Positions 16,984 through 25,541 of a DNA stretch of 64,000 nucleotides are shown in pieces. Origin of the DNA: JANMDU01 sp031375105 (GTDB lineage Bacteria > Pseudomonadota > Gammaproteobacteria > Burkholderiales > Burkholderiaceae_C). Location: contig JANMHJ010000036.1 in the NCBI GenBank assembly GCA_031375105.1, forward strand, positions 46,498 to 110,497, written 5' to 3'. Position 1 is the first letter of the stretch, and every line of letters starts with the position of its first letter. The notes under the pieces were generated by a model that did no database searches, was not told the DNA's origin, and saw nothing but the letters and a program-made list of their open reading frames with translations. Both the position numbers and the translations under genes were made by a program.

Positions 16984-18225
16984 ATGATGATTCGCCGCAT
17001 TGCTCACTTGGACATGGACGCTTTCTATGCGTCTGTGGAGTTGTTGCGTTATCCGCAACTAAAAAGCCTGCCGGTGGTGGTGGGTGGGGGCTCACGAGCG
17101 CGCGAGCAATTGCGCCAAGCGCAAGGTGATTTACCTACATATGAGATTCCTGTGGCGGCGTTTCCTGTTTTGAAAGATTATGTTGGGCGCGGTGTGCTCA
17201 CCACCGCCAACTACATCGCGCGCGGCTTTGGCGTGGGCTCGGCCATGGGCACGATGAAGGCGGCTAAGCTCTGCCCGCAAGCTATTTTGCTACCTGTGGA
17301 TTTTGAGGAGTACCGGCGTTACTCCAAGCGCTTCAAAGAGATCATTTTGGAGATTGCGCCCCTCATGGAAAACCGAGGCGTGGACGAGGTGTATATCGAT
17401 TTCACCGATGTGCCCGGCGGGCAGCGCGAGAGCGGGCGGGTGTTGGCGCGGTTGATTCAAAAAAACATTTTTGATGCCACGGGCTTGACCTGCTCGATAG
17501 GCGTTGCGCCCAACAAACTGCTCGCCAAAATGGCCAGCGAGTTCAACAAACCGAATGGCATTTCCATCGTGCATGAGGCGGATTTGCAGGAGAAAATTTG
17601 GCCGTTGGCTGCGCGCAAGATCAATGGCATTGGCCCCAAAGCGGATGAAAAGCTCAAAAATCTGGGCATCCAAACCATTGGCCAGCTCGCCGCACAAGAG
17701 AAGGCGTTTTTGCTGGAGCGCTTTGGCAAGAGCTATGGCGCTTGGATGCATGAGGCGGCTTGGGGGCGAGATGATCGATCAGTAGAAACCGAAAGCGAGC
17801 CCGTGAGCATGAGCCGCGAGACCACTTTTGAGCGCGATTTGCATGCGGTGCACGATAAAGCGGAGCTGGGCGCGGTGTTTACCGAGCTGTGCGAGAGCGT
17901 AGCGCGTGATTTGCAGCGCAAGGGCTACTTGGGCCGCACGATTGGCATCAAGCTGCGTTGGGGAAATTTCAAAATCGTCACGCGGGACATCACGCTGGAT
18001 GCTGCCACCGACGATGCCAAACTCATTCGCCGAACAGCGGGCTTGGCGCTCAAGCGCGCGGATCTGAGCCAGCGCTTTCGCTTGCTGGGCGTGCGCGTAG
18101 GCAAGCTCGAAGCCAAGAATCTAGACGGAAATGAGCCGTTAGCCGTTATAAAACCTGCGCAGAGTGCTATTAAAAAGATAGTAAACGAGCAGGCAGTGAA
18201 AGACCGGATGCCTGAGCTGTTTTAA
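16984..18225 (+). CDS. dinB: DNA polymerase IV
   Basis: Y-family translesion polymerase, 413 residues. Catalytic motif IAHLDMDAFYASVE begins at residue 6, with the second acidic cluster in NRGVDEVYIDFTDV, then SIGVAPNKLLAKMASEFNKP and the helix-hairpin-helix INGIGPKADEKL; the little-finger domain follows. The extreme C-terminus (residues ~384-400) is encoded by a dispersed palindromic repeat and reads EPLAVIKPAQSAIKKI, before a plausible clamp-binding tail ending MPELF. No LexA box is evident in the ~120-base gap shared with the divergent DUF4331 operon. Function is replication past damaged bases in the cytoplasm. Confidence 0.95.
   Translation: MMIRRIAHLDMDAFYASVELLRYPQLKSLPVVVGGGSRAREQLRQAQGDLPTYEIPVAAFPVLKDYVGRGVLTTANYIARGFGVGSAMGTMKAAKLCPQAILLPVDFEEYRRYSKRFKEIILEIAPLMENRGVDEVYIDFTDVPGGQRESGRVLARLIQKNIFDATGLTCSIGVAPNKLLAKMASEFNKPNGISIVHEADLQEKIWPLAARKINGIGPKADEKLKNLGIQTIGQLAAQEKAFLLERFGKSYGAWMHEAAWGRDDRSVETESEPVSMSRETTFERDLHAVHDKAELGAVFTELCESVARDLQRKGYLGRTIGIKLRWGNFKIVTRDITLDAATDDAKLIRRTAGLALKRADLSQRFRLLGVRVGKLEAKNLDGNEPLAVIKPAQSAIKKIVNEQAVKDRMPELF
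18133..18183 (+). repeat. Dispersed palindromic repeat, copy inside dinB
   Basis: Nearly complete forward copy: AGCCGTTATAAAACCTGCGC then AGAGTGCTATTAAAAAGATAG. Read in the dinB frame it encodes AVIKPAQSAIKKI, the same frame and peptide type as the copy in the DUF3306 gene. Confidence 0.85.
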
Positions 18226-18245
18226 AGATCAACAGCTTGCGAAGT

Positions 18246-19073
18246 TTATTTTTTACCCGCTCTGATCGAGCTGATAGATGGAATTTCAATCTTACGCACT
18301 TTAGCAGCGGCAGACTCTACCAAAGGCTCCAGCTTGACCACAGCAATCGAGAGATTGTCGCCCGTGCCGCGAGCGCGGGTGCGGGCTTTGTCGATCAAAA
18401 ATTCGGTAGATTCGCGTGGCGTGAGCGCTGAGAGCACCGAGCCCAGCTCCGTGGGACTGAAGTAATGCCACACACCATCTGAGCAACACATCAACACATC
18501 ACCAGGCCGCAGGCTGGGGATGTAGTGAAATTCCATGGGTGGATCGTCTTCTGTACCTAGGCAACCCATCAAAATATTGGACTGCGGATGCGTGTTGGCT
18601 TCTTCCTCGGTGATTTCGCCTTTGTCCACCAAGGTTTGCACATAGGAATGATCCATGGTGCGCTTGAGCATTTTGCTGCCGTGGTAATGATAAATACGCG
18701 AATCGCCGGTATGCACCCAATGGCATTCGCCGTTGGGGTTAATGAGGAAGGCAGCCAGTGTGCTGTGGGGCTCTTGTTCGGAGGAAATCGCGGTGAGCTT
18801 GATCACCAAATGGGCTTCTTCGACCAATTGTTTGAGCAAAGAAGGCGGATCGTCGCGCTCAGGCGAGTAGCGCTCAAACAGCTGCTGAGAGGTGAGCATC
18901 ACTTGATCTGAGGCTTTGCGCCCGCCACTTCTGCCGCCCATGCCATCAGCCACCACGCCCAGCATGCAACCATTCACGCGCGGATGCTCGATCAGCGCGA
19001 TTTGGTCTTGCTGGTATTCACGGTCCCCTCTGTGAAGACCAGTAGATGCATTTATTCTGTAGCCGTTGGACAT
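18246..19073 (-). CDS. PP2C-type serine/threonine protein phosphatase
   Basis: A 275-residue PPM phosphatase. Metal-binding motifs appear in order: GDREYQQDQ (residues ~16-24), VVADGMGGRSGG (~41-52), HTGDSRIYHY, CSDGVWHYF and GTGDNLSIAVVKLE near the end. It would remove phosphate from Ser/Thr residues in a Mn2+/Mg2+-dependent way; no partner kinase is in the window. Cytoplasmic, no membrane segments. Convergent with dinB (20-base gap). Length is typical for the bacterial single-domain form. Confidence 0.9.
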   Translation of the reverse strand: MSNGYRINASTGLHRGDREYQQDQIALIEHPRVNGCMLGVVADGMGGRSGGRKASDQVMLTSQQLFERYSPERDDPPSLLKQLVEEAHLVIKLTAISSEQEPHSTLAAFLINPNGECHWVHTGDSRIYHYHGSKMLKRTMDHSYVQTLVDKGEITEEEANTHPQSNILMGCLGTEDDPPMEFHYIPSLRPGDVLMCCSDGVWHYFSPTELGSVLSALTPRESTEFLIDKARTRARGTGDNLSIAVVKLEPLVESAAAKVRKIEIPSISSIRAGKK

Positions 19074-19141
19074 GTGGCGCTATTATCATGGCAATCGAAG
19101 GGCTTTTGAAGCCCAGCTATTTGACTGCGATGTGACTTATT

Positions 19142-19345
19142 TTGGATTCCAACCTGCATTCCCCCGAACGCCATCTGATTGAGCTGCGCATGGAGCACGC
19201 TGATCTGGACGCGATGATTGACCGCCTGGCCGAGCAAACGCCGCTAGACGAGCTGATGCTGCGCCGCTTAAAGAAGCGTCGCTTAGGCTTGCGCGACCAA
19301 ATCGCTCGCCTAGAAATCGATATTGACGGCAAAGAACCCGCCTGA
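19142..19345 (+). CDS. DUF465 (YdcH-like) small coiled-coil protein
   Basis: A 67-residue protein, helical throughout, with the family segment LDELMLRRLKKRRLGLRDQI and heptad-like Leu spacing that suggests a coiled coil. The best start is TTG 19142; no ATG exists at a useful place and no clear ribosome site is seen, so the exact start is uncertain. The stop overlaps the ATG of the helicase gene by one base (TGATG), so translation is probably coupled. Function of DUF465 is unknown. Confidence 0.75.
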   Translation: MDSNLHSPERHLIELRMEHADLDAMIDRLAEQTPLDELMLRRLKKRRLGLRDQIARLEIDIDGKEPA

Positions 19346-21495
19346 TGAAGGCTCTTGGCGCAAACACCAGCCTAGCGCAGGCGGTGGCGGCAAATTTTGA
19401 CAATGGCTCCTTGCTCGGCCAAGCTACCGAGGCATTTGTGCAGCGCGAAGGCCAGCGACAGATGACCATCGCCGTGGCCAACACCATTGAGCAAGGTGGC
19501 TGCCTCGTGGTGGAAGCGGGCACCGGCGTGGGCAAAACCTTCGCCTATCTCGTGCCCGCACTGCTCTCAGGCGAGCGCGTGATGGTCTCCACTGCCACCA
19601 AAGCCTTGCAAGATCAGCTTTTCTCGCGCGATCTGCCGCATTTGCTCAAAGCGCTGGGCCTGCCCGCCCGCACGGCATTGCTCAAAGGCCGCAGCAGCTA
19701 TCTTTGCCTGCACCGCATGAAGCTGGCACGGCAAGAGCACATCGAGCGCAGTGCCTTGCTCGCCTTGGCAAAAATTGAAAAATGGGCACTCACCACCAGC
19801 AGCGGCGATCTGGCCGAACTGCCCGGCTTGGATGAGCGCTCCAGCATCATCCCTCTGGTCACTTCCAATCGCGAAAATTGCCTCGGCTCGACCTGTCCGC
19901 AATACAAAAATTGCCATGTGATGCTGGCGCGCAAGCAGGCCTTGGCTGCGGATGTGGTGGTGGTGAACCATCATTTGTTTTTTGCCGACTTGGCGGTGCG
20001 TGAATCGGGCATGGCCGAGTTACTTCCCACCGTGCGCATTGCGATTTTTGACGAAGCGCACCAGCTCAATGAAACTGGCGTGCAGTTTTTAGGGGCAGCT
20101 TTGGGCACCGCGCAACTGCTCGATTTTTGCCGCGACATGCTAGGCACGGGCTTGCAATTGGCGCGTGGTTTGGCCGATTGGCAAGAGCTGGCACGCGATT
20201 GCGAAATGGCCTCGCGCGATCTGCGCTTGGTGGTGGGCAAGCAAACGCAATACAGCAAAGAGGCCCGCCTGCGCTGGACGAGCAGTGCCCCCGAAGGCTT
20301 GCATGAGCAAGATTGGGCAGAAGGCTTGAGCCGCGTGGAGGAAGCGCTGCAAATGGCCATGGCGGGGCTGGATATGGTAAGCGAGATCGCGCCAGATTTT
20401 CAGCGTTTGCACGAGCGTGCACGCGAGATGGCAGGCAGAGCGAAGCGTTTTTTGCAAGCCCCCGAGCCCGGCCAAGTGCGCTGGCTTGACGTGGGGCAAC
20501 ACATCCAGCTCATGGAAGCGCCTTTGGATATCGCGCAAACCATCCGCACCAAGCTGCTCAAGCTGGACGTGGGACAAGGGCTGAATGATTTGCCGCCTGC
20601 CGATGAATCGTATGTGGAGCGAGAGCCCGAGTGGCAAGACTGGATACCTGATGAGGATGACGAAGAAGCCCTCATGCGCGGCGCGCCCGCAGCGCAGGCC
20701 AGGCATGCCGCTGAGCCTTCCCGCCGCAGTTGGATTTTTACCTCCGCCACGTTGGGCGACGACGCAAACCTGAGCTGGTTCACCGAGCCCTGCGGCCTGC
20801 AAGATGCGCAAATTCTCATCGCGCAAAGCCCGTTTGACTATCCGCATCAAGCCAGCCTGTATGTGCCACGTCATCTGCCCAAGCCCAATGACCCGGCTCA
20901 CAGTGAAGCGATTGCGAAAGTGGCTCAGCAGGGTGCGCTCGCCCTGCATGGCCGCACCATGGTGCTCACCACCACGCTGCGCGCGCTCAAAGCTATTGGC
21001 GAGAGTCTGAAAAGCAGCTTAGATGGTCAGCTTGATGTGTTGATCCAAGGCCAAGCCTCCAAGCGCGAGCTGGTGGAGCGTTTTCGCATCGGCGATTCGC
21101 AAGGAGGCAAGGGCTGCGTGCTGGTGGCCTCGGCTTCGTTTTGGGAAGGCATAGACATTCCTGGCGAGGCTTTGCAGCTGGTCATCATTGATAAGTTGCC
21201 GTTCCCCCCGCCGGGCGATCCGCTGGTGGAGGCGCGTTGCCAGCGTTTGGAGCGTGAAGGCCGCAGCGCGTTTGCAGATTATTCAATACCGGAAGCCGCG
21301 GTGGCGCTCAAGCAGGGTGCAGGTCGCTTGATTCGCCGTGAGACGGATCGCGGCATCTTGGTGATTGGCGACACGCGGCTTGTGCAAATGGGCTATGGCC
21401 GCCGCCTGCTGGCTGCCCTGCCGCCGATGGCACGCGTCTACACGCCTGAAGAATTTGAATCTGCTTTGGCTGATTTGAATCTCAAGACAGCCTGA
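19345..21495 (+). CDS. XPD/DinG-family ATP-dependent DNA helicase (YoaA-like)
   Basis: A 716-residue superfamily 2 helicase. Walker A is VEAGTGVGKTFAYL (residues ~53-66), the DEAH box is in IAIFDEAHQLNE, and the Cys residues in SSYLCL, NCLGSTCPQYKNCHVM fit the four ligands of an iron-sulfur cluster between motifs I and II. C-terminal motifs LVASASFWEGIDIPGEAL and KQGAGRLIRRETDRG complete the second RecA domain. Expected to unwind damaged or stalled DNA 5'-3', with YoaA of E. coli as closest well-known relative. Translationally coupled to the DUF465 gene; 3' end overlaps the convergent SDR gene by 14 bases. Confidence 0.9.
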   Translation: MKALGANTSLAQAVAANFDNGSLLGQATEAFVQREGQRQMTIAVANTIEQGGCLVVEAGTGVGKTFAYLVPALLSGERVMVSTATKALQDQLFSRDLPHLLKALGLPARTALLKGRSSYLCLHRMKLARQEHIERSALLALAKIEKWALTTSSGDLAELPGLDERSSIIPLVTSNRENCLGSTCPQYKNCHVMLARKQALAADVVVVNHHLFFADLAVRESGMAELLPTVRIAIFDEAHQLNETGVQFLGAALGTAQLLDFCRDMLGTGLQLARGLADWQELARDCEMASRDLRLVVGKQTQYSKEARLRWTSSAPEGLHEQDWAEGLSRVEEALQMAMAGLDMVSEIAPDFQRLHERAREMAGRAKRFLQAPEPGQVRWLDVGQHIQLMEAPLDIAQTIRTKLLKLDVGQGLNDLPPADESYVEREPEWQDWIPDEDDEEALMRGAPAAQARHAAEPSRRSWIFTSATLGDDANLSWFTEPCGLQDAQILIAQSPFDYPHQASLYVPRHLPKPNDPAHSEAIAKVAQQGALALHGRTMVLTTTLRALKAIGESLKSSLDGQLDVLIQGQASKRELVERFRIGDSQGGKGCVLVASASFWEGIDIPGEALQLVIIDKLPFPPPGDPLVEARCQRLEREGRSAFADYSIPEAAVALKQGAGRLIRRETDRGILVIGDTRLVQMGYGRRLLAALPPMARVYTPEEFESALADLNLKTA

Positions 21496-22426
21496 AATCC
21501 TCGCGCAACGGCACGCTGGTGTAGCTCACGGGCAGCGGCTCACGCCCTAAAAGAACAGGCAGCGCGTTGGGCAGCGGGAGATTGTCGCGCTGCAGCAAAA
21601 TCCAATGCCCATAGCTGAAGGGGCTAAAGCGAAACAGATCGCACACATGCGAGCCCACACGCGACATCCAATTGGGCAGCGGTATTTGCCAAGCCGGTTT
21701 TGCCAGCTTGGCCTCCACACCGCGCAACAACTGCAGATACTGGCCATAAGCAAAGAGCCGCGTGCCGCCCAGATTGGCTTGCCGCCAATCTTTCAAGCTC
21801 GGTTTCAAAGCCAGTGCCACATACGCCAGCCCCAAATCCTTGGCCTGCACGGCGGCAATCTGCCCCGTTGCGCCCACGGGTACAAAATGCACTGGCCAGC
21901 GAGCCAGCATGCGCAACCAACTCGCGCCAAAGCCGCCCAGCCCGTCGATCAAACTGGGCCGCACAATGCAATGGTCTGCGCCACTGGCTGCAATGGCTTG
22001 TTCGCCGCGCAATTTGCTCGCCAGAAACCGACTTTTCGCGCCTTCGTGCAAGCCCAGCGCCGAGGTGTGAATCAGCCGCACGTTGCTTTGTGCGCAAGCC
22101 AGCGATAGCGCAGCGGGCATGCGGTGGTGAATGTCGTCATAGTGCTCGCCAAAGCGCTGGCGCAAAATACCCACGCAATTGATCACCACATCCACCTGCC
22201 CAAGATGCGCCAGCCAATCGGATGGGGAAAGCATCGTTTGCAGCGGCAAAGCCAGCCAGCGGGGCGCGGCAAGCGTGCCCAGAGCCATAGGCGCACTGCG
22301 GCGCACCGCCACCACCTGCGCTCCTTGCGCCAGCAATTCGCGCAGCACATACGAGCCAATGAATCCAGTCGCCCCCAGCAGCAAGACGCGCGTGGGGCGG
22401 GGCAGTGAGTGAGGTGTGGTTTGCAA
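21482..22426 (-). CDS. NAD(P)-binding SDR-like protein (atypical, NDUFA9/complex-I-like)
   Basis: A 314-residue protein with an N-terminal Rossmann motif VLLLGATGFIGSYVLRELL (residues ~14-32). A conventional YxxxK pair is not obvious; the serine region reads IHTSALGLHEGAKSRFLASKL. This matches atypical extended SDRs related to NDUFA9 and uncharacterised bacterial nucleoside-diphosphate-sugar epimerase-like proteins. The last ~60 residues are more hydrophobic and may contact a membrane. Divergently transcribed from the TetR regulator with about 45 bases between starts, so that regulator may control it. Reaction unknown. Confidence 0.75.
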   Translation of the reverse strand: MQTTPHSLPRPTRVLLLGATGFIGSYVLRELLAQGAQVVAVRRSAPMALGTLAAPRWLALPLQTMLSPSDWLAHLGQVDVVINCVGILRQRFGEHYDDIHHRMPAALSLACAQSNVRLIHTSALGLHEGAKSRFLASKLRGEQAIAASGADHCIVRPSLIDGLGGFGASWLRMLARWPVHFVPVGATGQIAAVQAKDLGLAYVALALKPSLKDWRQANLGGTRLFAYGQYLQLLRGVEAKLAKPAWQIPLPNWMSRVGSHVCDLFRFSPFSYGHWILLQRDNLPLPNALPVLLGREPLPVSYTSVPLREDFRLS

Positions 22427-22471
22427 GAGAAGTTCGTGTCAAAAAGCCAAGGCAGAGCATATACTGCGTCA

Positions 22472-23194
22472 ATGAACCAAACGGTACATCCCGCAAAAAA
22501 GTCAGCGCCAGCGCCGCGCAAGAAACCCGCGCTTAGCAAAAGCGCCGCTACGCTGGCCGCCTCTCAATCCAACACCGGGCGCACCAACGACCCCGTGCGT
22601 ACGATGGCAGAAATTCTTTCCGTGGCCACGGAAGAATTTGCCCGCAAAGGCTTGGCCGGCGCGCGCATCGACGAAATCGCCGAGCGCACGCGCACCAGCA
22701 AGCGCATGATTTACTACTATTTTCAGAGCAAAGAAGGCTTGTATGTGGCCGTGCTCGAAGAAGCTTACCGCCGCGTGCGCGAGATTGAAGCAGATCTGCA
22801 TTTAGACGATCTCGCTCCCGAAGCCGCGCTGCGCCGCCTTGTGGAATTCACCTTTGATCACCACGCCGGCAACGAAGATTACATCCGCCTCGTGATGAAC
22901 GAAAACATCAACCGCGCTCAATTTCTCTCGCAAAGCAAAAGTATCCAAGGCATGAACGTGCCCGCCCTGCAAGCCATCACCCAGCTGTATGAGCGCGGTG
23001 TGCAGCAAGGCATCTTTCGGGGTGGCCTCACCGCTATCGATATCCACGCCACCATCAGCGCCTTGAGCTTCTTCAACGTCTCCAACCGCTTCACCTTCGG
23101 CACCATCTTCAAGATCGACATGAAATCCAAAACCGTCTCAGCAAAGCGCCGAGAGCAGGTGATTGAGACTGTGGTGCGGTTTGTGAGGAGGTGA
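22472..23194 (+). CDS. TetR/AcrR family transcriptional regulator
   Basis: A 240-residue regulator. A basic, Ala/Lys/Pro-rich leader of about 45 residues precedes the TetR helix-turn-helix (TEEFARKGLAGARIDEIAERTRTSKRMIYYYFQSKEGLY). The ligand domain follows with NEDYIRLVMNENINRAQFL, similar to the TetR group with a CerR-like C-terminal domain. ATG 22472 is preferred because the longer frame from 22409 overlaps the divergent SDR start. Likely represses the SDR gene and itself; the shared gap of ~45 bases is short, so operator and promoters must overlap. Confidence 0.88.
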   Translation: MNQTVHPAKKSAPAPRKKPALSKSAATLAASQSNTGRTNDPVRTMAEILSVATEEFARKGLAGARIDEIAERTRTSKRMIYYYFQSKEGLYVAVLEEAYRRVREIEADLHLDDLAPEAALRRLVEFTFDHHAGNEDYIRLVMNENINRAQFLSQSKSIQGMNVPALQAITQLYERGVQQGIFRGGLTAIDIHATISALSFFNVSNRFTFGTIFKIDMKSKTVSAKRREQVIETVVRFVRR

Positions 23195-23238
23195 TTGGTT
23201 TTTTTAAGGGAAAGTGGCAGTTCGACGTCATAAATTCA

Positions 23239-23283
23239 GCATAGTTTGCTATTGAATTGATAGCTCTCTGAAAAACGGGTAGA
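23239..23283 (-). repeat. Dispersed palindromic repeat, intergenic copy
   Basis: Plus strand reads GCATAGTTTGCTATTGAATT then GATAGCTCTCTGAAAAACGG and GTAGA. Reverse orientation; the palindromic core GCTATTGAATTGATAGC is intact. It lies between the TetR gene and the tRNA terminator. Confidence 0.75.
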
Positions 23284-23303
23284 CATTGCATTCGCCCATT
23301 AAA

Positions 23304-23335
23304 AAAGCCTGTTTGACGGATCAAACAGGCTTTTC
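23304..23335 (-). terminator. Intrinsic terminator of tRNA-Ser (usable in both directions)
   Basis: A 14-bp perfect stem (AAAAGCCTGTTTGA / TCAAACAGGCTTTT) with loop CGGA. On the minus strand it follows the tRNA 3' end by eight bases and ends in a T-run; on the plus strand the downstream T/C tract also allows termination of the TetR transcript. Confidence 0.85.
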
Positions 23336-23343
23336 TTTTGCTT

Positions 23344-23436
23344 TGGCGGAAACGGAGAGATTCGAACTCTCGATGGGGCTCTACACCCCATACTCCCTTA
23401 GCAGGGGAGCACCTTCGGCCACTCGGTCACGTTTCC
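23344..23436 (-). tRNA. tRNA-Ser (anticodon GCU)
   Basis: On the minus strand the acceptor stem GGAAACG pairs with CGTTTCC, followed by discriminator G and encoded CCA. The anticodon arm reads CTCCCCTGCTAAGGGAG, giving GCU (reads AGC/AGU). A long variable arm and the T-loop GTTCGAATC confirm a class II serine tRNA. Length 93 bases including CCA. A strong terminator follows immediately. Confidence 0.97.
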
Positions 23437-23467
23437 AGGTGGCGTGATTATCGCACGAACTTGGGGA

Positions 23468-24484
23468 TCAGTCTGCCTTGATGCCCATCTCCGCGATGAC
23501 TTTGCCAAGGCGGTCGTAGTCGGCTTCGTGGGTGCGGCCAAGGTAGCGCGGCTCGCCGCCGGTGGGCACGGTGGTGGCCAGCGCCATGCGGGCTTGCACG
23601 TCGGGCATTTTGAGGATTTCGTTGAAATGGCCGTTCAAGCTGTCCACCACGCGCTGGGGCATGCCTTTGGGACCCATGATGCCTTGCCAAGCGCCCAGAT
23701 TGGCACCGCGCACGCCTTGCTCTTCGAGTGTGGGCACGTTGGGAGCGAAGGGCGATCGGCTGCTGTCGGCCACGGCGATGTTGGTGAGCGTGCCGCGCTC
23801 GATATGCTGGCGCACCGGGCCCAGGGTGGTGTACATGAAGGAGATGTGGTTGCCGATCAGATCGGTGACGGCGGGGGCGCTGCCACGATAGGGCACTTGC
23901 TGGATTTTCAGGCCGGTGGCTTTGTTGAACATTTCGCCCAAGATGTGCATGGGCGAGCCGCTGCCGGGGCTGCCATAGGTTTTGACTTTGTCGGCCTTGG
24001 CGGCTGCGATCAGGTCGCGCACGTTTTTGATGCCGGTGCTGCTGTTGACGACGAGGAAGAGCTGTTGGTTGCCCATGTGGAAGATGGGTGTGAAATCACC
24101 CACGGTGTCGTAGCTGCCGCCAGTGCCGGGCTTCAAAACGAGCAAGGCGGTGGAGATGGTGCTCGGGGTCATGAGCAGGGTGTGGCCGTCTGCGGGGGAT
24201 TTGGCGACGAAGGCATTGCCAATGGTGCCACTGGCGCCGGGTTTGTTTTCGACGACAACGTTTTGGCCGATGCGGGTGGCGAGCTTTTCCGCAAAGATGC
24301 GGCCTAGGGCATCGGTGTCGCCGCCTGCGGGGTAGGAGACGGTGATGCTGATTTGCTTGGCAGGATAGGCCTGCGCTTGCGCAAGGCCGGGCGCGAGTGT
24401 GGCGGCGCTCAGGGCTGTCGCGGATGCAATGAGGCGGCGGCGAGAAAGTGGGTGAGACAGGGAACGATGTGATGCTGGGCTCAT
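23468..24484 (-). CDS. Bug-family tripartite tricarboxylate transporter receptor
   Basis: A 338-residue periplasmic receptor. The leader has a twin-arginine-like SRRRLIASATA run and a cleavage region ending AQAQA. Mature motifs SYPAGGDTDALGRI, VVVENKPGASGTIGNAFVAK and DGHTLLMTPS are the Bug signature: the PGGxxD-like loop and the NKPGA strand hold the ligand carboxylate via water. No TctA/TctB membrane genes are nearby, which is usual for the many orphan Bug proteins of Burkholderiales. Ligand unknown. It lies 31 bases downstream of nothing cotranscribed; the tRNA precedes it on the same strand only after its stop. Confidence 0.9.
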   Translation of the reverse strand: MSPASHRSLSHPLSRRRLIASATALSAATLAPGLAQAQAYPAKQISITVSYPAGGDTDALGRIFAEKLATRIGQNVVVENKPGASGTIGNAFVAKSPADGHTLLMTPSTISTALLVLKPGTGGSYDTVGDFTPIFHMGNQQLFLVVNSSTGIKNVRDLIAAAKADKVKTYGSPGSGSPMHILGEMFNKATGLKIQQVPYRGSAPAVTDLIGNHISFMYTTLGPVRQHIERGTLTNIAVADSSRSPFAPNVPTLEEQGVRGANLGAWQGIMGPKGMPQRVVDSLNGHFNEILKMPDVQARMALATTVPTGGEPRYLGRTHEADYDRLGKVIAEMGIKAD

Positions 24485-24566
24485 GGAAAATTCCTCATTG
24501 AAACAATGTACTTAGATTAAATCAAATCACATTCGCTTGCACTGCCTGTTTGACCTAATGCTGGTT

Positions 24567-25454
24567 TCACTGTGGAACTGCCGCGCTGCCAGATCGCGCA
24601 TGCTTAGCCAGCAGGGTATACCAAGGATGGCCCCCTTGCACCAAGCAGGTGTGCGTTTGAAAATGGCTTTGACCGGCCTGCTCATGCAGCGAAACAGCAC
24701 AAGCCTGCGCTTGCAAGAGCGATGCCAAGCGGCGGTTCGACAAGCGCACGCGCTCGCTGTCTTGCTCGCCAATGCTGAGCTCAAAAGGCAGGGTGTTGCC
24801 CGCCGCCCAGCAGATGGGGCTCATGACGGCATCATCGAGCGGGGACTGCAGCACGAGCTTGTAAACGCGCTCCTCTAAGCTGCCAGGCGTTGGCGCGGGG
24901 TGATGCAAATCCATGATGGCGCTGATCGGCAGGCAGGCTTGGATGCTGGCTTGATGCGGGCTTTGCCGCCGCAGCGCGACCAATGCCGCGAGATGCCCGC
25001 CCGCAGAATGCCCAGCGAGCAAGATGCGAAGAGCGTCACCGCCCCAAGCGTTGGCTTGGGTATGCACATGCGCCAGGCATGCTAGGGCATCGTCGTAAGC
25101 GGCAGGCAGCTTGCAGGTGGATACCAAGCGATAAGATGGCGCAACCAGTGTGATGCCTAAAGCGCAGACATGTTGCGCCATGAAATGCACATACTCGCGG
25201 TAGCCATTCGTCCAGCCGCCACCATGCCAAAAAATCAAGATGGGTGTGTTGCTCTGGCCAGCGGGTGAAAACACATCGTAGCGCTGCAGCCGATGCGCAC
25301 CATAAGCCAGACCGCGCTGCACTCGGAGGCCAGAAAAATCGCCCTGCCGTGACCAAGCCATCACCTGCTGGGCATACTGCGTGGCGGCGGCAAAGGGCAT
25401 GGGCATTTGGCCATCGGGATCGTCTTGCGGGCTCAGCTGGGGCTCAGTGTTCAT
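24567..25454 (-). CDS. Alpha/beta hydrolase, HSL-type esterase (BD-FAE-like)
   Basis: A 295-residue esterase. The oxyanion loop is LIFWHGGGWTNG, the nucleophile elbow GHSAGGHLAAL, and the acid/His parts probably lie in IGEQDSERVR and GQSHFQTH. These are hallmarks of the hormone-sensitive lipase group. No signal peptide, so cytoplasmic. ATG 25454 is chosen; the longer open frame to 25580 overlaps the divergent hydrolase start. Bug receptor gene follows on the same strand with an 82-base gap. Substrate is probably a short-chain ester or amide; not determinable here. Confidence 0.82.
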   Translation of the reverse strand: MNTEPQLSPQDDPDGQMPMPFAAATQYAQQVMAWSRQGDFSGLRVQRGLAYGAHRLQRYDVFSPAGQSNTPILIFWHGGGWTNGYREYVHFMAQHVCALGITLVAPSYRLVSTCKLPAAYDDALACLAHVHTQANAWGGDALRILLAGHSAGGHLAALVALRRQSPHQASIQACLPISAIMDLHHPAPTPGSLEERVYKLVLQSPLDDAVMSPICWAAGNTLPFELSIGEQDSERVRLSNRRLASLLQAQACAVSLHEQAGQSHFQTHTCLVQGGHPWYTLLAKHARSGSAAVPQ

Positions 25455-25541
25455 GGGTGGGGCGTGTGTTTCTGCTGGGTAAAGTCCTTGCGAGCGGCGC
25501 GGTTGTGTCAGCGTAGCGGCGATACTTGCGTTAAGTAAAGC